Notes under the pieces: generated by a model | Told to the model about the DNA's origin: nothing | Database searches by the model: none | What the model saw: the letters and a program-made list of their open reading frames with translations, nothing else | Program-made: the position numbers and the translations under genes | In this document: piece after piece, positions 54,862 through 64,000 of the stretch | Layout of the letters: each line of letters opens with the position of its first letter | Position numbering within the stretch: position 1 is the stretch's first letter | Assembly (NCBI RefSeq): GCF_029227915.1 | Contig: NC_079883.1 | Coordinates: forward strand, 9,114,001 to 9,178,000 | Length of the DNA: 64,000 nucleotides | Direction of reading: 5' to 3' | Source: Hydractinia symbiolongicarpus | Lineage: Eukaryota > Cnidaria > Hydrozoa > Anthoathecata > Hydractiniidae

Positions 54862-55026
54862 AGGGGGCGAGCGCGGACGCAGGCCCCCACTACCAGAAAT
54901 TGTACGGTCGAGTTACTGACGTTTGCAGTAATCGCAGAGGTCAGCCCAAGCGTAGTGCAATGCAAGAGCCTCACTCTGGAAGAAAACCCTCATTGATCAG
55001 TCTTTACTTCCCCGTCAGGTAAGTAT
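54862..55026 (-). ncRNA. U1: U1 snRNA, right copy 8
   Basis: Same U1 as the other copies. Confidence 0.96.
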
Positions 55027-55216
55027 GAGTTGGAACTGCACCGTAGCATGAGGGTACCCTTCAAAGTTTGTTAATGCTTGTGGCTTGAGTGTGTTATAAA
55101 CTGCCGTGTCGCGGGGCATAGGCTGTATTCTCCCCCAGTGTACGCGTTTTGTTCCCGCCGTAGACTATGCAGAGTGCCGTCGGAAAGAGGACTGCTATTA
55201 TTCTTTTATTGCTTAT

Positions 55217-55403
55217 GTGGGCCGCCATCGGTAATAGTGCAACACCAAGGCAACCCGTGGTCACGGCGTGAATGAATCCACCTCCATGACCCAAGGCCAA
55301 AAATCAGATTAATATACTGACCATTCAGAGAATGGCCTACCAGATATTAAACTGATAAGAACAGATACTACACTTGATCTTAGCCATTAGGCCGAGAAGC
55401 GAT
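55217..55403 (-). ncRNA. U2: U2 snRNA, right copy 8
   Basis: Same U2 as the other copies. Confidence 0.96.
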
Positions 55404-55725
55404 AAAGAACAAGCGTTGCCATGATAGGCATCGTCCACACACCGTAACTGCTTGTGGAGCATGTCACGTTACTGTAAAGCTTACAACTGTCACCGCGTAC
55501 GGATGGACGGCGACATAGTAAAAATCACGGCTGTTGATTTAGCCGTAGGATGGAGAGCGACTGTAGCGAGTGGATGGTAACTTACATGAATGCTAACAAA
55601 GGCGACGATACTAAGTGCGTGATATTACTTTCCAATATGTCTGCGTACATTCCGTTTATCAACGCATTACGCCAGAACGTGCGCGCGCGTTACACAGTAG
55701 ACCATGCAGCCGAAATGCGACAGTG

Positions 55726-55798
55726 CGACCCTGCCAGGAGTCGAACCTGGAATCCCCTGATTCGTAGTCAGATGCCTTATCCATTGGGCCACAGGGCC
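55726..55798 (-). tRNA. tRNA-Arg (ACG), right copy 8
   Basis: Intact G1 type. Confidence 0.97.
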
Positions 55799-56377
55799 AT
55801 GCTTATGACTTCGCCCCATCGTCATTTTGGCTTGCGCATTCGTTTTACTTACGACAGAATTCTTCGTGTTTGTAGCCATGAAAGAAAGGGACTTCTGTGA
55901 GTGAATTTTTTTACTGTGGTCTAATAAAAAAGTCGAAACGCAGTGCCCAATATATGAATTGCTCCTAATAGCCGGAAACAGGCCGTGTCGATGATGTAGG
56001 CCGACATACGCAACGCAAACCAAAGAACGCTTTATGAAAATCCTAACACGAGCGCGGAAGAAGCCCAAATTAACAGACTAGATGTAATGCTGAAGACCTC
56101 AAACTCCAGCAGCTTCTCTTGCAGACTATTGCGTCGTACTACAAATAAAAATTAACATGCTTTCGCATAGTCGCGGCACCCAAAACGGACATTATACGAT
56201 GTACAGAAACACACATTTCTGTTTTCGCGCCAAATCAATTCCCGGGAGTGGTACTTTTACGTCCGCATACTTCGCACCGTCTTAAATTATATCTCATTTA
56301 CACGGTAATGTTTAGTATACTTCTACTGTGATAACAAGCATCGTTTATCGTTGGATTGTTGTAAGAAAACATTAAAA

Positions 56378-56929
56378 ATGAGTGAAGCAGCTTCTCCAAA
56401 GAAAATCGCACCCAAGAAGAAACCTGCTGCAAAGAAGACAGCTGATCACCCTAAATATGTGGACATGATCAAGGCTGCTATCGCTACCCTAAAGGAACGC
56501 GGTGGTTCATCTCGCCAAGCTATTACAAAATATATTCATGCAAATTACAAAGTTGCTGAAAACTCAGATCATCATCTGAAAATGGCTCTTAAACGAGGAG
56601 TAACATCAGGCGATTTGATTCAAACTAAAGGCACTGGTGCTTCTGGATCATTCAAGCTAGGTCAGGTAAAAAAAGAAAAACCTAAGAAAAAGGCCGCAGC
56701 AAAAAAGCCAACGGCAAAGAAGCCTACTGCAAAGAAAAGTACACCAAAAAAGAAGCCAGCAAAGAAGAGCACGCCAAAGAAAGCAGCAAAGAAGCCTGCC
56801 ACAAAGAAAGCCTCGGCTAAGAAACCAGCAGCTAAGAAACCCACAAAGAAGCCTGTTGCTAAAAAACCTGCAGCAAAGAAGGTCAAAAAGACTCCCAAAA
56901 AGGCAGCAAAGAAGACCGCAAAAAAATAA
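56378..56929 (+). CDS. H1: Linker histone H1, right copy 8
   Basis: Same protein; stem-loop at 56962-56977. Confidence 0.98.
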   Translation: MSEAASPKKIAPKKKPAAKKTADHPKYVDMIKAAIATLKERGGSSRQAITKYIHANYKVAENSDHHLKMALKRGVTSGDLIQTKGTGASGSFKLGQVKKEKPKKKAAAKKPTAKKPTAKKSTPKKKPAKKSTPKKAAKKPATKKASAKKPAAKKPTKKPVAKKPAAKKVKKTPKKAAKKTAKK

Positions 56930-57290
56930 TTTGTGTGTATCTGGCTATTACATTAACAAACGGCTATTTTTATAGCCACACATTTACAAAAAAACATTAT
57001 CTTGGTACAAAGTTAAACTTGTTTAAGTCACTTAAACAGTTAAAAAAGAGTAAATTTAAGATTAGATTCCCTAAGTTTAAGTATTTTCGTTTTTAAATTT
57101 CTTATTTTCTTGCTTTTACTTTTCTTGCCCTTCATATTTTTAACATTGTCAAACTTTATGTAGCATAAAATTTTTATGTAGCATAAAATTTAAACAGAAA
57201 GCAGGACAAAGTTTGATATAAAAAGCTAGCCGTAATATTTTTTATGGATGTGTGGCTATAAAAATAGCCGTTTTTTGTTTGGTAAGATGC

Positions 57291-57704
<414 letters not shown>

Positions 57705-58182
57705 TTAAGAAGTCGATGTAGTACGGATACACAAGACGGTCTAAAATGCACTATCGCGCCAAAGTTTTATTTCTCATATTGATTGACAGCTAAGGTTCAA
57801 AACAAACCATTTGATTGGTGCTAAGAAAGTAATTTCTGATTGGCTGCATAATGACATTACGCTCATTACTTTAACATTTTTATAAAATCTGTGTTTTTTG
57901 GCTACGGGAAAACGGCTGTATCTTCTGATACACAAAAGCTTTTGACTTTTTTTTTTTTTAGTAAGTAGCAGAAGGTTTGGCGAATTCCAACGATGCCAAA
58001 TTTATTGCCTTACTGAAACACTAAGACCACGAATTTTTAAAAAAACTACAGTTTTACTTAAAAAAATGTACAAAATGTTCGGAACATTTTGTAATGACGC
58101 AACTCTATTGGTTAATTAGGGTGTTTCCACGAGCAGTAGGTAATTTTATGGCCTCTTTTTAAAGCTGTCTGAATTCTGTTAA

Positions 58183-58539
<357 letters not shown>

Positions 58540-58999
58540 GCGTTGTCATTGCTCAACAAAAACGGCTATTTTTATAGCCACAAATCTTTTAAAACATTAC
58601 TTTGTGCACGCTTCCAAATTACACAATGTGTAAAGTCTTGTCACAGTTACATTTATTGCTATACGATACTATGTCATATATGACACAAAAAAAATTTAGA
58701 AATACTTTGTAGGGTTAATTTGCCTGGGAGTGTTTCCGTGAAAAGCTGGGTTAAGTTAAATGTAAGCAATAACATGGATCAATGTACTTGTCTTTTCTGC
58801 AAGTACAGCTAATAATACGTATGAAAAGTGAAGCTAATCCACACACACATGGGGAAGTATTTTAAATGTAGGCTAGTGTTCTTAAGCACATTATTTAGAA
58901 GTTTTATTAACTTCGGTTAACTTGTAGTGACGCCAAGTAAATGTTTTTTTAAAGATGTGTGGTCTTAAAAAAGACCGTTTGTGTTTGGTAGACGTTGGT

Positions 59000-59404
59000 T
59001 TACTTGCTGCTTGTGTATTTTGTGACGGCTTTTGTTCCTTCACTGACTGCGTGTTTTGCAAGTTCTCCAGGCAAGAGAAGACGTACTGCGGTTTGAATTT
59101 CACGAGAAGAGATGGTCGACTTTTTGTTTTGAAGAGCCAAACGCGAAGCTTCGGAAGCAATGCGCTCAAAGATGTCGTTGACAAATGAGTTCATGATGCT
59201 CATAGCTTTGCTTGAAACTCCGACATCTGGGTGAACTTGTTTCAAAACATTGTAGATGTAAATAGCATAACTTTCCTTTCTCTTTCTCTTGCGTTTCTTT
59301 TCACCAGTTCCACCAATCTTTCCTCCTTTTTTGCCGGCTCTTTTTTCACCTTTCTTGGCTACTTTAGGTGCCTGTTTTCCTCCTTTAGCTGCTGCGTCAG
59401 ACAT
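59000..59404 (-). CDS. H2B: Histone H2B, right copy 8
   Basis: Same protein; stem-loop at 58961-58976 (minus strand). Confidence 0.99.
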   Translation of the reverse strand: MSDAAAKGGKQAPKVAKKGEKRAGKKGGKIGGTGEKKRKRKRKESYAIYIYNVLKQVHPDVGVSSKAMSIMNSFVNDIFERIASEASRLALQNKKSTISSREIQTAVRLLLPGELAKHAVSEGTKAVTKYTSSK

Positions 59405-59688
59405 GGTTAAAAATTTTTGCTACTTAACTTGTAAATAAGCATTAAACTGCAAGTCAAAACTTTTTGTTTATAAGTAAAAAAATCGGATCGAATTCGATCC
59501 GAAAACGCCGATACGCAATTTAATTGGTTAAAAAAAAAATCTTTTGTTTAATACTTAATTATGATTGGTTAAAAAAACATGATTTCGATCCTATTTTTAT
59601 GATGAAAAAACGAGTAAAGTTTATTTCGTTAACACTTACGTTAAATATTCGTACGTTTTTGTATTAACTTACAAATCAAATCGCAGTT

Positions 59689-60069
59689 ATGTCTGGACGT
59701 GGAAAAGGTGGAAAAGCTAAGGCTAAAGCCAAGACAAGATCCTCAAGAGCTGGACTTCAATTTCCAGTCGGTAGAGTGCATAGATTCCTTCGTAGAGGGC
59801 ACTATGCTAACCGAATTGGATCTGGAGCACCAGTTTACTTAGCAGCCGTCTTGGAATATTTATCTGCTGAGATATTGGAGTTGGCTGGTAACGCAGCAAG
59901 AGACAACAAAAAAGCTAGGATTATTCCAAGACATTTACAATTGGCTGTTCGTAATGATGAAGAATTAAACAAACTTTTGAGCGGTGTAACCATTGCAGCT
60001 GGTGGTGTTTTGCCAAACATTCAAGCTGTCTTACTCCCAAAGAAGAACGACAAAGGACAGAAGAAGTAA
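59689..60069 (+). CDS. H2A: Histone H2A, right copy 9
   Basis: Same protein; stem-loop at 60092-60107. Confidence 0.98.
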   Translation: MSGRGKGGKAKAKAKTRSSRAGLQFPVGRVHRFLRRGHYANRIGSGAPVYLAAVLEYLSAEILELAGNAARDNKKARIIPRHLQLAVRNDEELNKLLSGVTIAAGGVLPNIQAVLLPKKNDKGQKK

Positions 60070-60266
60070 ACCGCTACACTCAGAAAACAACGGCTATTTT
60101 TATAGCCACACATCTTTAAAAAAACATTGTTTTTTTCACAAAACTATAACCTTAAAGTCTAATAGATAATCCATGCATACGCCTTGTCCTAAGTAACTCA
60201 AAGAAATTAAATAAAAAAATTTGATCACAACGTCAAAATAAATTGCACGTATTTGCACCTACTAAT

Positions 60267-60386
60267 GTCTACGGCCATACCACGATGAACACACCCGTTC
60301 TCGTCTGATCACGGAAGTTAAGCATCGTCGGGCCGGGATAGTACTTGGATGGGGGACCGCCTGGGAACTCCCGGTGTCGTAGGCTT
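60267..60386 (+). rRNA. 5S rRNA, right copy 9
   Basis: Same gene as the other copies. Confidence 0.97.
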
Positions 60387-60713
60387 TTCATTTTCATTTG
60401 CTGTGATATATTTCTTGTTATAACAATTAAGGAACGTGGCGGTTGTTGAAAGTGTTTCCTATGACATTTTCCTACGACATTTTCAGGTGATAGTACGAGA
60501 AAAAAGAGCTTTCAAATGCATACAAACTCGATCTATTGCCGATCATCCAATAACCCTGACGGAATGGCAAATAAAATAAAATTCCGCCGCCTTCCGAGGA
60601 CTTATATCGCAATCACGTTTCGTAACAGCCAAGCGAGGTTTTACCTTAGCGTTTAAGTCACCACCGACATTTGGCCGCGCAACTTTTCTAAGCTCATTCA
60701 TTTTGACTTAAGG

Positions 60714-60878
60714 AGGGGGCGAGCGCGGACGCAGGCCCCCACTACCAGAAATTGTACGGTCGAGTTACTGACGTTTGCAGTAATCGCAGAGGTCAGCCCA
60801 AGCGTAGTGCAATGCAAGAGCCTCACTCTGGAAGAAAACCCTCATTGATCAGTCTTTACTTCCCCGTCAGGTAAGTAT
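60714..60878 (-). ncRNA. U1: U1 snRNA, right copy 9
   Basis: Same U1 as the other copies. Confidence 0.96.
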
Positions 60879-61068
60879 GAGTTGGAACTGCACCGTAGCA
60901 TGAGGGTACCCTTCAAAGTTTGTTAATGCTTGTGGCTTGAGTGTGTTATAAACTGCCGTGTCGCGGGGCATAGGCTGTATTCTCCCCCAGTGTACGCGTT
61001 TTGTTCCCGCCGTAGACTATGCAGAGTGCCGTCGGAAAGAGGACTGCTATTATTCTTTTATTGCTTAT

Positions 61069-61255
61069 GTGGGCCGCCATCGGTAATAGTGCAACACCAA
61101 GGCAACCCGTGGTCACGGCGTGAATGAATCCACCTCCATGACCCAAGGCCAAAAATCAGATTAATATACTGACCATTCAGAGAATGGCCTACCAGATATT
61201 AAACTGATAAGAACAGATACTACACTTGATCTTAGCCATTAGGCCGAGAAGCGAT
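61069..61255 (-). ncRNA. U2: U2 snRNA, right copy 9
   Basis: Same U2 as the other copies. Confidence 0.96.
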
Positions 61256-61577
61256 AAAGAACAAGCGTTGCCATGATAGGCATCGTCCACACACCGTAAC
61301 TGCTTGTGGAGCATGTCACGTTACTGTAAAGCTTACAACTGTCACCGCGTACGGATGGACGGCGACATAGTAAAAATCACGGCTGTTGATTTAGCCGTAG
61401 GATGGAGAGCGACTGTAGCGAGTGGATGGTAACTTACATGAATGCTAACAAAGGCGACGATACTAAGTGCGTGATATTACTTTCCAATATGTCTGCGTAC
61501 ATTCCGTTTATCAACGCATTACGCCAGAACGTGCGCGCGCGTTACACAGTAGACCATGCAGCCGAAATGCGACAGTG

Positions 61578-61650
61578 CGACCCTGCCAGGAGTCGAACCT
61601 GGAATCCCCTGATTCGTAGTCAGATGCCTTATCCATTGGGCCACAGGGCC
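61578..61650 (-). tRNA. tRNA-Arg (ACG), right copy 9
   Basis: Intact G1 type. Confidence 0.97.
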
Positions 61651-62229
61651 ATGCTTATGACTTCGCCCCATCGTCATTTTGGCTTGCGCATTCGTTTTAC
61701 TTACGACAGAATTCTTCGTGTTTGTAGCCATGAAAGAAAGGGACTTCTGTGAGTGAATTTTTTTACTGTGGTCTAATAAAAAAGTCGAAACGCAGTGCCC
61801 AATATATGAATTGCTCCTAATAGCCGGAAACAGGCCGTGTCGATGATGTAGGCCGACATACGCAACGCAAACCAAAGAACGCTTTATGAAAATCCTAACA
61901 CGAGCGCGGAAGAAGCCCAAATTAACAGACTAGATGTAATGCTGAAGACCTCAAACTCCAGCAGCTTCTCTTGCAGACTATTGCGTCGTACTACAAATAA
62001 AAATTAACATGCTTTCGCATAGTCGCGGCACCCAAAACGGACATTATACGATGTACAGAAACACACATTTCTGTTTTCGCGCCAAATCAATTCCCGGGAG
62101 TGGTACTTTTACGTCCGCATACTTCGCACCGTCTTAAATTATATCTCATTTACACGGTAATGTTTAGTATACTTCTACTGTGATAACAAGCATCGTTTAT
62201 CGTTGGATTGTTGTAAGAAAACATTAAAA

Positions 62230-62781
62230 ATGAGTGAAGCAGCTTCTCCAAAGAAAATCGCACCCAAGAAGAAACCTGCTGCAAAGAAGACAGCTGATCA
62301 CCCTAAATATGTGGACATGATCAAGGCTGCTATCGCTACCCTAAAGGAACGCGGTGGTTCATCTCGCCAAGCTATTACAAAATATATTCATGCAAATTAC
62401 AAAGTTGCTGAAAACTCAGATCATCATCTGAAAATGGCTCTTAAACGAGGAGTAACATCAGGCGATTTGATTCAAACTAAAGGCACTGGTGCTTCTGGAT
62501 CATTCAAGCTAGGTCAGGTAAAAAAAGAAAAACCTAAGAAAAAGGCCGCAGCAAAAAAGCCAACGGCAAAGAAGCCTACTGCAAAGAAAAGTACACCAAA
62601 AAAGAAGCCAGCAAAGAAGAGCACGCCAAAGAAAGCAGCAAAGAAGCCTGCCACAAAGAAAGCCTCGGCTAAGAAACCAGCAGCTAAGAAACCCACAAAG
62701 AAGCCTGTTGCTAAAAAACCTGCAGCAAAGAAGGTCAAAAAGACTCCCAAAAAGGCAGCAAAGAAGACCGCAAAAAAATAA
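62230..62781 (+). CDS. H1: Linker histone H1, right copy 9
   Basis: Same protein; stem-loop at 62814-62829. Confidence 0.98.
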   Translation: MSEAASPKKIAPKKKPAAKKTADHPKYVDMIKAAIATLKERGGSSRQAITKYIHANYKVAENSDHHLKMALKRGVTSGDLIQTKGTGASGSFKLGQVKKEKPKKKAAAKKPTAKKPTAKKSTPKKKPAKKSTPKKAAKKPATKKASAKKPAAKKPTKKPVAKKPAAKKVKKTPKKAAKKTAKK

Positions 62782-63142
62782 TTTGTGTGTATCTGGCTAT
62801 TACATTAACAAACGGCTATTTTTATAGCCACACATTTACAAAAAAACATTATCTTGGTACAAAGTTAAACTTGTTTAAGTCACTTAAACAGTTAAAAAAG
62901 AGTAAATTTAAGATTAGATTCCCTAAGTTTAAGTATTTTCGTTTTTAAATTTCTTATTTTCTTGCTTTTACTTTTCTTGCCCTTCATATTTTTAACATTG
63001 TCAAACTTTATGTAGCATAAAATTTTTATGTAGCATAAAATTTAAACAGAAAGCAGGACAAAGTTTGATATAAAAAGCTAGCCGTAATATTTTTTATGGA
63101 TGTGTGGCTATAAAAATAGCCGTTTTTTGTTTGGTAAGATGC

Positions 63143-63556
<414 letters not shown>

Positions 63557-64000
63557 TTAAGAAGTCGATGTAGTACGGATACACAAGACGGTCTAAAATG
63601 CACTATCGCGCCAAAGTTTTATTTCTCATATTGATTGACAGCTAAGGTTCAAAACAAACCATTTGATTGGTGCTAAGAAAGTAATTTCTGATTGGCTGCA
63701 TAATGACATTACGCTCATTACTTTAACATTTTTATAAAATCTGTGTTTTTTGGCTACGGGAAAACGGCTGTATCTTCTGATACACAAAAGCTTTTGACTT
63801 TTTTTTTTTTTAGTAAGTAGCAGAAGGTTTGGCGAATTCCAACGATGCCAAATTTATTGCCTTACTGAAACACTAAGACCACGAATTTTTAAAAAAACTA
63901 CAGTTTTACTTAAAAAAATGTACAAAATGTTCGGAACATTTTGTAATGACGCAACTCTATTGGTTAATTAGGGTGTTTCCACGAGCAGTAGGTAATTTTA

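Overview
The window is a tandem array from an animal nuclear genome. The replication-dependent histone genes have no introns and end in metazoan-type 3' stem-loops instead of poly(A) signals, and they lie with typical metazoan 5S rRNA, U1 and U2 snRNA genes. The spacers around the histone genes are AT-rich, which with the protein details suggests an invertebrate. I cannot fix the phylum from sequence alone.

Layout. One repeat unit holds nine genes. Read in the left-hand orientation: H2B(+), H4(-), H3(+), H1(-), tRNA-Arg-ACG(+), U2 snRNA(+), U1 snRNA(+), 5S rRNA(-), H2A(-), then the next H2B(+). Positions 1-11942 carry about two units with a period of 5876 bp. Positions 11943-12442 are 500 Ns. 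Positions 12443-64000 carry about 8.8 units in the opposite orientation with a period of 5852 bp (5854 for the first step). Both sides of the gap end inside an H2B gene, so the array appears inverted at the gap, either truly or through scaffolding. The window holds 11 copies each of H1, H2A, H3, tRNA-Arg, U1, U2 and 5S, 10 of H4, and 9 complete plus 3 partial H2B.

The 24-bp difference in period is fully explained by a 22-bp indel just downstream of 5S and a (TG)6/(CA)5 difference between H2B and H4. A scatter of fixed substitutions, mostly between H1 and U2, also separates the two sides. The predicted histone proteins are identical in every complete copy.

How the genes fit together. H2A/H2B and H3/H4 are divergent pairs sharing promoters that contain CCAAT boxes and a long palindrome each. 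H3/H1 and H2B/H4 are convergent pairs whose stem-loops face each other. H1 and tRNA-Arg are head to head. U2 and U1 run in the same direction and share a PSE-like element about 55 bp upstream. The unit therefore mixes Pol II histone genes, Pol II snRNA genes and Pol III genes (5S, tRNA), joining chromatin, splicing and translation components in one co-amplified, homogenised repeat. The most unusual points are this composite repeat, a tRNA with no nearby Pol III terminator, a first-base mismatch in the left-hand tRNA copies, and the inversion at the gap.
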